A DNA stretch of 64,000 bases from the NCBI GenBank assembly GCA_013298945.1, contig JAAFJR010000004.1, forward strand, positions 62,001 through 126,000, written 5' to 3'. The first letter of the stretch is position 1, and each line of letters opens with the position of its first letter. Both the position numbers and the translations under genes were made by a program. Below, in pieces: positions 40,465-49,868 of the stretch. The notes under the pieces are model-generated. The model made no database searches. It was given only the letters and a program-made list of their open reading frames with translations, and was not told the DNA's origin. Origin of the DNA: Polaromonas sp. Lineage in GTDB: Bacteria > Pseudomonadota > Gammaproteobacteria > Burkholderiales > Burkholderiaceae_C.

Positions 40465-42900
40465 TTAGCCGCGCAATCTAGCACCAACTTGCGATTTCAA
40501 AGCTTCAAGTACCGAGTTCACTGCTGCTTCAATCGCTTCATCGTTCAGTGTGGCATCATGACTGTTGAAGGTCAAGCGCACAGCTAAGCTTTTCTCATTG
40601 GCTGCGATTTCACCACCTGTCACTTTGGGTCGGTAGATGTCAAACAAAGTGGCAGAGCGCGTCAAACCGTTCAAGGGCACGGAAGCGATTGCCGCTGTAA
40701 CAGCCGCGTGTGTTACCTTTTCTGCTACCAAAATTGCAATGTCACGCTCTACATCTTGCGTTTTCAACACAGGCTGCGCAAGGGGTACAGGGCGTTGTAA
40801 AAGTGCATCAAGTTCAAGCTCAAACAAGATGGGTGCTTTGACAGATTTGCCACCTTTGCCTAGTTCGTAAGACTGAACCCACTTAGGATGCATCTCGCCA
40901 ATGAAGCCAATCTCATGGCCATTGACCAACACGCGGGCGCAGCGGCCTGGGTGCATGGATGGGTGCTGGGCTGGCTCAAATGACGCTTGAATTGGTGCTA
41001 ACAAGGCTTCGACTTCACCTTTGACATCAAAGAAATCAGCAGCTTGCTCTGCCCTGCCCCATTGCAGCTCGTCCAGCTGGCCGTAAACCAAACCGGCCAC
41101 GCGCATGGGCTGGTGAAAGCCGTCAACCGTGGTATCTGTGTTTTTGATGCTGGCATCGCGCAAAAACACGCGGCCGACTTCAAAAATTCGCACACGGGCA
41201 GCTTTGCGGTCAATGTTGTACTTGAGCACTTGCACGAGTGAACCGATCAGCGACGAGCGCATCACACTCATGTTGCTGGCGATCGGATTGAGCAATTTGA
41301 TCGGGTTGGCGTTACCCGCCAACTCATGCTCCCAGCGCTCTTCGACAAAGCTGAAGTTGATGGTTTCTTGATAGCCCATAGCCGCCAAAGCGCGGCGCAC
41401 CGCAAACGGGCCGCGTTGCGATTCGGTACGAATCTTGGCGGTGATAGGTGCAAGTGGTGGCGTTGTTGGCAAGTTGTTGAAACCCACCATGCGCACGACT
41501 TCCTCGATCAAATCTTCTTCGATTTGGATGTCAAAACGGTAAGACGGTGGCCTAACGGTAATAACGTCACTTGCGACCGAATGATGCAATCCAAGCTTGG
41601 TAAAGGCATCCGTACACTGTGCCAAGCTAATCGGCATACCAATGACCTTGGCTGCACGTGCAACGCGCAAGCTGACCGGTGCGATTTTGGGCATGTTAGG
41701 CTGCAAATCGTCAATCGGGCCAGCTGAGCCACCGCAAATATCCAACACCAGCTGCGTGATGCGTTCGATGTGTTCTATGGTCAACTCAGGGTCAACACCG
41801 CGTTCAAACCGGTGACCAGCATCGGTAGAGAAGTTGAAACGGCGTGACCGGCCAGCGATAGATTTCGGCCACCAGAAAGCCGCTTCGATGTAGATGTTTT
41901 GAGTCGTTTCCGACACTGCCGTTGCATCGCCACCCATGATACCTGCTAGTGACTCTATAGCTAGATCGTCAGCAATCACGCCGACTTGGGGATCAACCGT
42001 GACGGTATTGCCATTGAGCAGCTTGAGCGTCTCGCCCGGCTTACCCCAGCGAACATCCAAACCGCCGTGGATTTTGTCCAAGTCAAAGATGTGCGATGGT
42101 CTACCCAGCTCGAACATCACGTAGTTAGAAATATCAACCAGTGCGCTTACGCTGCGTTGACCGCAACGGGCTAATTTTTCCACCATCCACTGCGGCGTTT
42201 TTGCAGAAAAATTCACGCCTTTGACAATACGACCTGAAAACCTACCACACAAATCAGCAGCGCTGACTTTGACGGCGAGTTTGTCTTCATGGCTCACAGC
42301 GACAGTTGGAAAGCTTGGCAGCTTGAGCGGTACGCCCGTCAAGGCTGACAACTCACGCGCCACACCATAAACGCTCAAACAATGCGCCAAATTCGGCGTC
42401 AGCTTCAGCGTCAGCAGCGTGTCGTCCAAATTCAAATGCTTGCGGATGTCTTGGCCGATGATGGCGTCGTCTGCCAGCTCCAGCAGGCCATCTTTGCTGT
42501 CGTTCAATTTCAGCTCGTTGGCTGAGCACAGCATGCCTTGGCTTTCAACGCCGCGCAGCTTGCCAAGCTTGATCATGAAGGGTTTGCCATCCTCCCCCGG
42601 TGGTAAGGCTGCGCCAACCAAAGCACAAGGAATTTTGATACCAACACGGGCATTCGGTGCACCGCAGACAATATTCAGCAACTCAGCCTGACCGACATTG
42701 ACTTGGCAGATGCGCAAACGGTCTGCATTCGGATGCTGCTCGGCCGCCATGATTTGACCGACCACGACACCGCTGAACGGAGGCGCAACGAGGCTTTGCT
42801 CTTCAACTTCCAAACCACCCATGGTGAGCGTTTCGGCCAATTGAGTGGTGGTCAGTGGTGGGTTGCAAAATTCGCGCAACCAGGATTCTGGGAATTGCAT
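40465..42900 (-). CDS. pheT: Phenylalanine-tRNA ligase beta subunit
   Basis: An 811-residue subunit with the usual domain order: N-terminal tRNA-binding EMAP-like domain (about 40-150, [20 protein letters not shown]), B3/4 editing domain (~210-390), B5 domain (~400-475), catalytic-like core (~490-690) and C-terminal FDX-ACB anticodon domain ([20 protein letters not shown]). Works as alpha2-beta2 with PheS. Full length. It is 59 bases downstream of pheS. Confidence 0.98.
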   Translation of the reverse strand: MQFPESWLREFCNPPLTTTQLAETLTMGGLEVEEQSLVAPPFSGVVVGQIMAAEQHPNADRLRICQVNVGQAELLNIVCGAPNARVGIKIPCALVGAALPPGEDGKPFMIKLGKLRGVESQGMLCSANELKLNDSKDGLLELADDAIIGQDIRKHLNLDDTLLTLKLTPNLAHCLSVYGVARELSALTGVPLKLPSFPTVAVSHEDKLAVKVSAADLCGRFSGRIVKGVNFSAKTPQWMVEKLARCGQRSVSALVDISNYVMFELGRPSHIFDLDKIHGGLDVRWGKPGETLKLLNGNTVTVDPQVGVIADDLAIESLAGIMGGDATAVSETTQNIYIEAAFWWPKSIAGRSRRFNFSTDAGHRFERGVDPELTIEHIERITQLVLDICGGSAGPIDDLQPNMPKIAPVSLRVARAAKVIGMPISLAQCTDAFTKLGLHHSVASDVITVRPPSYRFDIQIEEDLIEEVVRMVGFNNLPTTPPLAPITAKIRTESQRGPFAVRRALAAMGYQETINFSFVEERWEHELAGNANPIKLLNPIASNMSVMRSSLIGSLVQVLKYNIDRKAARVRIFEVGRVFLRDASIKNTDTTVDGFHQPMRVAGLVYGQLDELQWGRAEQAADFFDVKGEVEALLAPIQASFEPAQHPSMHPGRCARVLVNGHEIGFIGEMHPKWVQSYELGKGGKSVKAPILFELELDALLQRPVPLAQPVLKTQDVERDIAILVAEKVTHAAVTAAIASVPLNGLTRSATLFDIYRPKVTGGEIAANEKSLAVRLTFNSHDATLNDEAIEAAVNSVLEALKSQVGARLRG

Positions 42901-42959
42901 AGTTAGCTCTTATTTTTTATGTTTTTAATGGATGACAAGTTTTTTTTGGTCGACTGAAT

Positions 42960-44012
42960 TTACTGAAATTGCGACAAGAATCTAATATCACCATCAAAAA
43001 ACAAACGCAAATCGTTCACACCGTAACGCAGCATGGTCAAACGGTCTGGGCCCATGCCAAAAGCGAAACCTATGTATTTTTCGGGGTCTAGTCCCATGTT
43101 ACGCACCACGTTGGGGTGCACTTGACCTGAGCCAGCCACTTCTAGCCAACGGCCTGCCAGCGGGCCAGAGGCGAACTGGATATCAATCTCGGCGCTAGGC
43201 TCAGTGAACGGGAAAAAGCTGGGGCGGAAACGCAGCACCAAATCGTCTGACTCAAAAAAGGTGCGGCAAAAATCTGTGAAGACAACTTTCAAATCTTTGA
43301 AGTTCACATTCGCGCCAATCCACAAGCCTTCGCACTGGTGGAACATGGGGGAATGGGTGGCGTCGCTGTCGACGCGGTAGGTGCGGCCAGGGGCAATCAC
43401 CCGAATCTCAGGCATCTGTCCGCCACCGTCGATCAAAGCACGGTGCTTCTTCACGTGCTGAACCGCGTAGCGAATCTGCATCGGGCTGGTGTGGGTACGC
43501 AAAAGATTAGGCGCAGTCTCTGTACCGCCTTCCACATAAAACGTGTCGTGCATGGAGCGCGCTGGGTGGTCTTCAGGCGTGTTAAGCGCGGTGAAATTGA
43601 ACCAATCGGTTTCAATCTCGGGGCCTTGCGCGACATCAAAACCCATGGAACCAAAAATCGCCTCGATGCGCTCCAATGTGAGGGAAACTGGGTGTAAACC
43701 GCCCTGGCCCCGCTTACGACCAGGGAGTGACACATCCAAAGCTTCGGCTTTGAGTTGCAGCTCCAGCTCAGCATCGGCCATGGCTTGGCGACGGTCGGTC
43801 AAAGCGACTTCTATCGCCTGCTTAGCCACGTTGATGGCGGCGCCACGTGTTTTTTTCTCTTCCACGGGCAAGGCAGCCATGCCTTTCATCAGCTCGGTCA
43901 TGCTGCCTGTTTTGCCTAAAAACAGCGCTTTGGCATTCTCTAGGTCGGCAGGTGTGGCAGCAGCTATGAAAGCTTGCTTGGCAGCGTCAACAATGGCATT
44001 CAGTTCATTCAT
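42960..44012 (-). CDS. pheS: Phenylalanine-tRNA ligase alpha subunit
   Basis: A 350-residue class II synthetase subunit. N-terminal coiled coil (1-90), motif 1 [17 protein letters not shown], motif 2 [14 protein letters not shown] region, motif 3 [17 protein letters not shown] near the C-terminus. It activates phenylalanine. A terminator-like hairpin lies in the 161-base gap after rplT, so pheST may be controlled by attenuation as in other proteobacteria; no Phe-rich leader peptide was apparent. Confidence 0.98.
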   Translation of the reverse strand: MNELNAIVDAAKQAFIAAATPADLENAKALFLGKTGSMTELMKGMAALPVEEKKTRGAAINVAKQAIEVALTDRRQAMADAELELQLKAEALDVSLPGRKRGQGGLHPVSLTLERIEAIFGSMGFDVAQGPEIETDWFNFTALNTPEDHPARSMHDTFYVEGGTETAPNLLRTHTSPMQIRYAVQHVKKHRALIDGGGQMPEIRVIAPGRTYRVDSDATHSPMFHQCEGLWIGANVNFKDLKVVFTDFCRTFFESDDLVLRFRPSFFPFTEPSAEIDIQFASGPLAGRWLEVAGSGQVHPNVVRNMGLDPEKYIGFAFGMGPDRLTMLRYGVNDLRLFFDGDIRFLSQFQ

Positions 44013-44090
44013 ATTTTCGTTTTGGAACTATTTAGCAAACTAGCTAACTTTTTAACAGTTGAGTAACTATCAAAACTAATATCTACAATG

Positions 44091-44123
44091 AAAAAGGGCT
44101 AGCGCAATCAAGCTCTAGCCCTT
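44091..44123 (-). terminator. Terminator/attenuator between rplT and pheS
   Basis: On the minus strand AAGGGCTAG, a ~11-base loop and CTAGCCCTT are followed by TTTT. The 5' arm is contributed by the GGCTAGAGC end of a dispersed repeat (44111-44161), so the repeat supplies half of the stem. Confidence 0.75.
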
Positions 44124-44161
44124 GTTTCTATTGCCTAAGCTGCTATTTTATCAATAGCAAA
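44111..44161 (-). repeat. Dispersed ~50-bp repeat between rplT and pheS
   Basis: Reverse orientation: AGCTCTAGCCC, then TCTATTGCCTAAGC and a TGCTATTTTATCAATAGC hairpin. The GCCGGC core is altered to GCCCTTG, which restores pairing with the neighbouring AAGGGCTAG. Confidence 0.75.
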
Positions 44162-44173
44162 GCAGATGGGAAA

Positions 44174-44533
44174 TCAAGCAGCCAGTTTGGCTTTAACTTG
44201 GTTCACAATGCTTGCGAAGGCAGCTTTGTCGTGCACGGCGATGTCAGCCAACATTTTGCGGTCCACTTCGATAGAAGCTTTCTTCAAACCGTTGGTGAAC
44301 TGGCTGTAGGTCAGACCGCATTCACGCGCAGCGGCGTTGATACGGGCGATCCACAAGCGGCGGAACACGCGCTTTTTGGTACGACGGTCACGGTAGGCAT
44401 ATTGCCCAGCTTTCATGACCGCTTCTTTGGCGACCCGGAAAACATTACCGCGGCGACCGCGAAAACCCTTAGCTAGGGCGATGATTTTTTTGTGACGGGC
44501 TCTGGCCGTTACACCACGTTTGACGCGAGGCAT
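44174..44533 (-). CDS. rplT: 50S ribosomal protein L20
   Basis: A 119-residue protein with the usual basic N-terminal helix ([20 protein letters not shown]) and RNA-binding C-terminal half ([20 protein letters not shown]). Binds 23S rRNA early in assembly and in other bacteria represses the infC-rpmI-rplT operon. It is 25 bases downstream of rpmI. Confidence 0.98.
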   Translation of the reverse strand: MPRVKRGVTARARHKKIIALAKGFRGRRGNVFRVAKEAVMKAGQYAYRDRRTKKRVFRRLWIARINAAARECGLTYSQFTNGLKKASIEVDRKMLADIAVHDKAAFASIVNQVKAKLAA

Positions 44534-44558
44534 GTTAGTACTCCTTGTTCGTCGTTAA

Positions 44559-44762
44559 TTAAATACCACGGCCGGGCAACATTTGTGCCATGCGACCCAT
44601 ATCGGTCTCATGCACATTGGTAGCTCCGCGCAGATGGCGTTTGTTTTTTGTGGTCTTCTTGGTCAAGATGTGACGTTTGAAGGCTTGACCGCGCTTAACG
44701 GTACCACCTGGACGAACGCGAAAACGTTTTTTCGCGCCACTTTTGGTCTTCATTTTGGGCAT
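44559..44762 (-). CDS. rpmI: 50S ribosomal protein L35
   Basis: A 67-residue basic protein starting [16 protein letters not shown]. ATGs at 44813 and 44768 precede, but AAGGAGC sits 8 bases before 44762 and only 1-2 before 44768, and the family begins MPKMKT. Between infC and rplT as usual. Confidence 0.97.
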   Translation of the reverse strand: MPKMKTKSGAKKRFRVRPGGTVKRGQAFKRHILTKKTTKNKRHLRGATNVHETDMGRMAQMLPGRGI

Positions 44763-44897
44763 TTTCATGCTCCTTTTCTTTTGTGCTCGTGAGGCGTTTG
44801 CGAACCTACGCAAACTTGTTGGCCCCGAGCCACTTGTAAAAGTGACTAGTCGTTAGACTTGTCACTTATAAATAGAAAGTTTTTACACTTTCTATTT

Positions 44898-45503
44898 TTA
44901 CACTGCAGCATCAACTTTCGCTGCCGCTACAGGTGCAACCTGCTGTTTTGCATCAGGTTTTTTCTTACCAGGTGCAATCATCATCACCATTTGGCGGCCT
45001 TCCAATTTTGGAAACTGCTCAACAATGATTAAATCCACCAGCTCATCGCGAATGCGATTGAGCAAATTCATACCAATCTCTTGGTGGGTAATTTCACGAC
45101 CACGGAAACGCAGCGTTACTTTGACCTTGTCACCCTCTTCCAAGAAACGCTTGATGTTGCGCATCTTGATGTTGTAATCACCGTCATCAGTTCCAGGGCG
45201 GAACTTGATTTCTTTAATCTCTTGCACCACCTGCTTCGCTTTCGCGTCAGCCGCTTTCTTTTGCTCTTGGTATTTGAACTTGCCGTAGTCCATCAAACGA
45301 CAAACTGGCGGAATCGCCGTGGCAACAATTTCAACCAAATCAACATCGTACTCACCCGCTAATCTCAAGGCCTCATTGATTGAAACGATGCCCAACGGCT
45401 CGTTTTCTGGACCTGATAAGCGCACTTCTGGCGCCATGATTTCACGGTTTAAACGGTGTTTGCGCTCATCACGTTGGCGGCGGTCACGAAATTCAGTAGC
45501 TAT
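44898..45503 (-). CDS. infC: Translation initiation factor IF-3 with rare ATA start
   Basis: A 201-residue factor. Family sequence continues 22 codons upstream of the first ATG (45437): [20 protein letters not shown] in frame, ending at an ATA at 45503 that is 8 bases from an AAGGA site; an ATT at 45509 is the other option but is only 2 bases from that site. Rare non-AUG starts of infC underlie autoregulation, since IF-3 rejects such codons. Domains: N-terminal (1-80), linker helix ([15 protein letters not shown]), C-terminal 30S-binding domain ([20 protein letters not shown]). The C-terminal tail is Ala/Val-rich. Confidence 0.93.
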   Translation of the reverse strand: MATEFRDRRQRDERKHRLNREIMAPEVRLSGPENEPLGIVSINEALRLAGEYDVDLVEIVATAIPPVCRLMDYGKFKYQEQKKAADAKAKQVVQEIKEIKFRPGTDDGDYNIKMRNIKRFLEEGDKVKVTLRFRGREITHQEIGMNLLNRIRDELVDLIIVEQFPKLEGRQMVMMIAPGKKKPDAKQQVAPVAAAKVDAAV

Positions 45504-45523
45504 GGTAATAATCCTTAAAATAT

Positions 45524-45575
45524 ATTTGCTATTGATTTAATAGCTATTCAGGCAGCAAATACGCCGGCTAGAGCC
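45524..45575 (+). repeat. Dispersed ~50-bp hairpin/GCCGGC repeat between thrS and infC
   Basis: ATTTGCTATTGATTTAATAG, then GGCAGCAAATACGCCGGCTA and GAGCC. It fills most of the 104-base gap just upstream of the infC ribosome-binding site. Confidence 0.9.
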
Positions 45576-45607
45576 CGTTTTAACCTCTAAAATTAGGAGT
45601 TTTTCAC

Positions 45608-47518
45608 TTAAGCTTTAGTAGCAATGTCGTTAGCAAGTCTCGTTTGAAAGTCTTGTAATGGCATCACTCCGAGGTCAACATTGCCCCTCGCGCGCACTGC
45701 AACTGCCCCTGCTTCCATCTCTTTATCGCCGATCACGACGATATATGGAAGCTTCTGCATTGAATGCTCACGTATTTTATACGTAATTTTCTCGTTTCGT
45801 AAGTCTAAATTGACCCTAAACCCCTGATTTTGCAGTGTTTTTGCCACTTCTTTGGCATATTCGGCCTGCGAATCGGTGATATTGAGCACGGAAACCTGCA
45901 TCGGAGCGAGCCAAAATGGCAAAGCGCCTGAATGCTCTTCGATCAAAATGCCGATAAAACGCTCCAAACTGCCTACTATCGCGCGATGCAGCATGATGGG
46001 GCGGTGGCGACCACCGTCTTCACCCACGTACTCGGCATCCAAGCGCTCTGGCATGTTTGGGTCTACCTGAATCGTGCCGCACTGCCATTCACGACCCAGC
46101 GCGTCTTTCAATGTGTATTCGATTTTCGGGCCATAAAATGCACCCTCGCCCGGCAAATAAGTGAATTCGCAGCCTGAAGCTTTCAAGCCTTCCGCCAAGG
46201 CATGCTCTGCCTTGTCCCAGCTTTCTTCAGAACCAATGCGCTTTTCAGGGCGAGTGGAGAGCTTGTAAATGATGTTTTTGAAGCCGAAATCTGCGTAAAC
46301 CTTTTGCAGCTGCGTGGTGAAAGCAATCACTTCGCTTTGGATTTGCGCTTCGGTACAGAAAATATGCCCATCGTCCTGCGTGAACGCACGCACCCGCATG
46401 ATGCCGTGCAGCCCGCCGGAAGGCTCGTTACGGTGGCAAGCGCCAAACTCGCCGAAGCGTAGCGGTAAGTCGCGGTAGCTTTTCAGGCCGTGTTTGTAGA
46501 TCAAGATATGACCTGGGCAGTTCATCGGTTTCAGGGCGTAATCGCGCTTTTCTGACTCGGTGACGAACATGTTTTCTTTGTATTTATCCCAATGGCCAGT
46601 TTTTTCCCATAGGCTTTGATCCAAAATCTGTGGGCCTTTTACTTCTTGGTAGCCGTTGTCTTGGTACACCTTGCGCATGTATTGCTCCACGCCTTGCCAC
46701 AGTGTCCAGCCCTTAGGATGCCAAAACACGGTGCCGGGTGAATGCTCATCAATGTGGAACAAATCCAACTCGCGCCCCAGCTTGCGGTGGTCGCGTTTTT
46801 CGGCTTCTTCCAGCATTTTCAAATGCTGTTGAAGTTCGTCTTTGCTTCCCCACGCTGTACCGTAAATGCGCTGCAGCATCTCGTTTTTGTGATCGCCGCG
46901 CCAGTAAGCGCCAGCCAGTTTCATCAGCTTGAAATGCTTTAATTTGCCCGTAGACGGCACGTGCGGGCCACGGCACAGGTCTTCAAAAGCGCCTTCTTTG
47001 TACAGCGACACGTCTTCATTGGCGGGAATGCTGGCAATGATTTCAGCTTTGTAGTTCTCGCCCAAGCTCTTAAAGTACGCCACAGCCTCATCGCGTGGCA
47101 GCACGCGGCGTGTGACAGGCTCGTCTTTGTTCGCCAGCTCGGTCATCTTCTTTTCTATCAGCGCCAAATCCTCTAAAGTAAAGGGGCGTTTGTAAGAGAA
47201 ATCGTAGAAAAAGCCATGCTCAATGACAGGACCAATGGTGACTTGTGCATCAGGAAACAACTCTTTCACCGCATAAGCCAGCAAATGCGCGGTCGAGTGA
47301 CGAATCACCTCCAAGCCATCCGCGTCTTTGGCGGTGATGATGGACAAAGCGCTGTTTTGGGTGATTGCAAAACTCGTATCCACCACTTTACCGTCGATTT
47401 TTCCTGCCAAAGCAGCTTTGGCCAAGCCCGCACCAATAGAAAGCGCAACGTCCGCCACCGTCACGCTGCTAGTTTCGTAGTCGCGCTTAGAACCGTCGGG
47501 TAAAGTGATTTGAATCAT
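45608..47518 (-). CDS. thrS: Threonine-tRNA ligase
   Basis: A 636-residue class II synthetase. Domains: TGS (1-62), editing domain (~63-225, [20 protein letters not shown]), catalytic core (~245-535) with zinc-binding Cys in [13 protein letters not shown] and motif 3 in [20 protein letters not shown], and C-terminal anticodon-binding domain. It charges tRNA-Thr and clears serine mischarging. First gene of the thrS-infC-rpmI-rplT cluster. Confidence 0.98.
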   Translation of the reverse strand: MIQITLPDGSKRDYETSSVTVADVALSIGAGLAKAALAGKIDGKVVDTSFAITQNSALSIITAKDADGLEVIRHSTAHLLAYAVKELFPDAQVTIGPVIEHGFFYDFSYKRPFTLEDLALIEKKMTELANKDEPVTRRVLPRDEAVAYFKSLGENYKAEIIASIPANEDVSLYKEGAFEDLCRGPHVPSTGKLKHFKLMKLAGAYWRGDHKNEMLQRIYGTAWGSKDELQQHLKMLEEAEKRDHRKLGRELDLFHIDEHSPGTVFWHPKGWTLWQGVEQYMRKVYQDNGYQEVKGPQILDQSLWEKTGHWDKYKENMFVTESEKRDYALKPMNCPGHILIYKHGLKSYRDLPLRFGEFGACHRNEPSGGLHGIMRVRAFTQDDGHIFCTEAQIQSEVIAFTTQLQKVYADFGFKNIIYKLSTRPEKRIGSEESWDKAEHALAEGLKASGCEFTYLPGEGAFYGPKIEYTLKDALGREWQCGTIQVDPNMPERLDAEYVGEDGGRHRPIMLHRAIVGSLERFIGILIEEHSGALPFWLAPMQVSVLNITDSQAEYAKEVAKTLQNQGFRVNLDLRNEKITYKIREHSMQKLPYIVVIGDKEMEAGAVAVRARGNVDLGVMPLQDFQTRLANDIATKA

Positions 47519-47609
47519 GGGTAAATGTAATTAAAAAGCAGGGAATTCCGAAAATAACCCGCTATTTTACCTTGAAGCCATTTTTAGCCCATTTTTACCC
47601 CTAAAATAT

Positions 47610-47661
47610 GGCTGTAGCCGGCGTATTTATTGCCTGAGCAGCTATTTTATTTATAGCAAAT
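47610..47661 (-). repeat. Dispersed ~50-bp hairpin/GCCGGC repeat upstream of thrS
   Basis: GGCTGTAGCCGGCGTATTTA, then TGCCTGAGCAGC and a hairpin TATTTTATTTATAGCAAAT. It lies in the 247-base spacer between thrS and a divergent lipoprotein gene; nothing else recognisable is in the spacer. Confidence 0.9.
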
Positions 47662-47765
47662 TTACTTATAAGGTGACACCCACCAAGTTTGACCAAAGGA
47701 ATAGTTGCATTCTGTTAAAGTTCAGCTTGGATGCTTCTTGATTTCGCAGTTTTAGGAAATTTAGT

Positions 47766-48227
47766 ATGAAAAATTGGTGGCTGTTTATTGCCATATTGCT
47801 TACAGGCTGCGTTTCAAAACTGCCACTAGAAAGTTCAAATGAGCTAATTGGGTGCTGGAAAGCGGAGAAAGTTGAGATTTTTAATGCTGACGGTACTTCT
47901 AGAGTTCAACCAGCGAGTACTTTATGCATGATCTCGTTTACAAGTGAGAAACTCACAACTACATGTACCAGTCCGCAGAGTACAAATAGTACTGGGTACG
48001 CATATCGTGTAGTTCGTCCGGGTGTTTATGTCGCCAAAATAGTTTCAAATGCTAACCCACAAATACTTGGAAATGAAAACGAGTATCAGTACAGGATTGA
48101 CAATGACCATCTTTTCATCATTGCGCATCCGCAAACTGCTAAACCCTCGCCGATTAGTCCAGCGATTCGTACCGAATCTGACAACAGTAGAACGACATGT
48201 TCAGGTATTCAACAGCCATACTCATGA
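47766..48227 (+). CDS. Small lipoprotein of unknown function
   Basis: A 153-residue protein with a short signal and lipobox LLTGC (Cys15). The mature part looks like a lipocalin-style ligand-binding or lysozyme-inhibitor-like barrel: NELIGCWKAEKVEIF, STLCMISFTSEKLTTTC, YAYRVVRPGVYVAKI. Several Cys are present. I cannot name the family. Its composition is AT-richer than the translation genes, hinting at acquisition. Confidence 0.65.
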   Translation: MKNWWLFIAILLTGCVSKLPLESSNELIGCWKAEKVEIFNADGTSRVQPASTLCMISFTSEKLTTTCTSPQSTNSTGYAYRVVRPGVYVAKIVSNANPQILGNENEYQYRIDNDHLFIIAHPQTAKPSPISPAIRTESDNSRTTCSGIQQPYS

Positions 48228-48256
48228 GGTATGCAACTATGGAAAAAAAATAGTAC

Positions 48257-48526
48257 TTACAAAGCAACCAAATCCCGTTGCACCATACTTTTAAGCGGCG
48301 ACGCTGGCATCGCTTGCAGCCAAACGCAGTCAAGCTGAAAAGCTATCGGCAAGGCATCTATGGCGTTCCATAATTGCGCGAAATGATTGTCAGTCATCGT
48401 GGGGGCATCGATAGCGATATCTATGTCCGATTGCGCTTTGAAGTCTTCCCTTGCGCGTGAACAAAAGAGATAAGCTGCGCGAACTTCGGGGAAACGGTTT
48501 ACCTCTGCTTTGATGGCGTCAGTGAT
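48257..48526 (-). pseudogene. Remnant of an MNT-type nucleotidyltransferase
   Basis: An open stretch of 89 codons and stop without a usable start (a stop lies directly upstream). It reads FPEVRAAYLFCSRAREDFKA, then QSDIDIAIDAP, and ends SMVQRDLVAL. This is the nucleotidyltransferase pattern GSRARGD-x6-SDIDLAI, but the first Gly is Cys and the second Gly is Glu, so the active-site turn is damaged. The N-terminal helix is missing. It is probably the decayed antitoxin half of a HEPN-MNT pair; no HEPN gene is next to it. Confidence 0.65.
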
Positions 48527-48594
48527 TTATGTCGATAGACCTGTCTAGGGATTAATTTCGCTCAACATTTCAACCGAGATTGCTCATTAGGGCT

Positions 48595-48660
48595 GTCATT
48601 CCCGCGAAGGCGGGAATCCACGGTGGCGTGGCATGGATTCCCGCCTTCGCGGGAATGACG
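48595..48660. repeat. Inverted pair of dRS3-like palindromic repeats
   Basis: ATTCCCGCGAAGGCGGGAAT (48598-48617) faces ATTCCCGCCTTCGCGGGAAT (48637-48656) with TGTC/GACG edges. It lies between the nucleotidyltransferase remnant and the DUF4214 gene end. Confidence 0.88.
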
Positions 48661-48713
48661 GAAATTGGTCTAATGAATTTTCTCGGTTCAATTGGCAACA
48701 TGCGTAACTTTGA

Positions 48714-49352
48714 CTAACGACGATTACGCCCTTCAGGACTTTCCGCAATTGCTTGGCGGATTTGCGCCAAGGTCAAGCCACTGCGAAGTCCCGCCATTTG
48801 GGCGTTCAGGCCGGATGGGTCGGCATCACGGCGCAGGACGTCGCGGTAGATTTGGTTGACTGCGGCTCTAGCTTCCGCGCTGGTGGCTAGCTCGATGCGG
48901 ACATCGGCCATAGCACGGCCATCCATGACTTGGCGGGTGACGCGGCGTAGGGTGGTGATGTCTGAATCACGACCTAAAACGTCTAAAAATAGTCCATTGA
49001 CCCACTCTTGAATCTCCAAACGCTTTTGCTCATAGGCTTGGCGTTCATCATAGCTCCAGCGCGGATCGTAACCGTCCACATTATTAGCTGGACGCGGCAC
49101 AACAACTTGCGAAGGTGGACGCACTGGCGCAACCACGACGGGAGCAGCAGGTGGTGCGTAAACGGGACGATCTGGAATCCGAAACCCCTGCTCATCCGCC
49201 AAATAACCACAGCGGTGCTGGCCATTCATCTCGTCGATGATGCAAGTACGACTTTGCGCTTGCGCGGTAGCGCTGGCAGCGGCAAGGCACAGCAAGGCTA
49301 TTGCAGTAATGTGAGAATTGAATCGTTGGGGAAGTTTTGGCTTATTAAACAT
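48714..49352 (-). CDS. Exported DUF4214-type protein
   Basis: A 212-residue protein with signal peptide (cleavage near AQA-QS, residue 33). A Cys-bearing segment RTCIIDEMNGQHRCGYLADE is followed by a Pro/Val-rich linker (65-95). The helical C-terminal half has two DUF4214-like helical hairpins: VNGLFLDVLGRDSDITTLRR and VNQIYRDVLRRDADPSGLNA. DUF4214 is a surface or periplasmic domain of unknown function. Single gene. Confidence 0.7.
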   Translation of the reverse strand: MFNKPKLPQRFNSHITAIALLCLAAASATAQAQSRTCIIDEMNGQHRCGYLADEQGFRIPDRPVYAPPAAPVVVAPVRPPSQVVVPRPANNVDGYDPRWSYDERQAYEQKRLEIQEWVNGLFLDVLGRDSDITTLRRVTRQVMDGRAMADVRIELATSAEARAAVNQIYRDVLRRDADPSGLNAQMAGLRSGLTLAQIRQAIAESPEGRNRR

Positions 49353-49446
49353 GGCTTTTCTCCATTAATGGCTTGGTTAGCCGTAGATTAACGCTTTTCA
49401 CCGATGAATTGATGACAGGCTCGAAGTTTCGGCAAAAAGCGTGAAA

Positions 49447-49842
49447 TTAATCAGGTACAACTGCCGTTACCTCAATCTCAATCTTAGCCCGCTCTTCCAT
49501 CAAGCCTGCAACCTGCACACAGGCCATGGCTGGGAAGTTTTTGCCCATTACCTCGCGGTAGACTTGGCCCAGTTCGCGCAGGCGGCTGTTGTATTCGACG
49601 CGGTCGGTCACGTACCAGGTCATGCGCACCATGTGCTCGGGGCCAGCGTTGGCTTCTTTTAAGATAGCGACGATGTTGCGCAGGGTTTGCGCGGTCTGCA
49701 GTATAAAGTCATCGGTTTCAAACTGCTGCTGGGCGTTCCAGCCGATTTGACCACCGACGAAGACCAAGGTGCCACTGGCGGCAATGCCGTTGGCGTAGCC
49801 TTTGGGGGCGAGCCAGCCTTCAGGTTGGAGGAGCTTCCTCAT
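49447..49842 (-). CDS. RidA family enamine/imine deaminase
   Basis: A 131-residue trimeric RidA-fold protein: GIAASGTLVFVGGQIGWNAQ, QTAQTLRNIVAILKEANAGP, and VMGKNFPAMACVQVAGLMEE, corresponding to the P-A-x-x-x-V-x-V region; the family Arg is replaced by Gln (ACVQVAGL). It is the last gene of the aminobenzoate-type cluster, 26 bases after the CoA ligase. A role in hydrolysing the imine formed after ring reduction of 2-aminobenzoyl-CoA is plausible but inferred; the substitution argues that it differs from classical RidA. Confidence 0.85.
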   Translation of the reverse strand: MRKLLQPEGWLAPKGYANGIAASGTLVFVGGQIGWNAQQQFETDDFILQTAQTLRNIVAILKEANAGPEHMVRMTWYVTDRVEYNSRLRELGQVYREVMGKNFPAMACVQVAGLMEERAKIEIEVTAVVPD

Positions 49843-49868
49843 TGTTTATTCCTCATGTTTTCCTTTTT

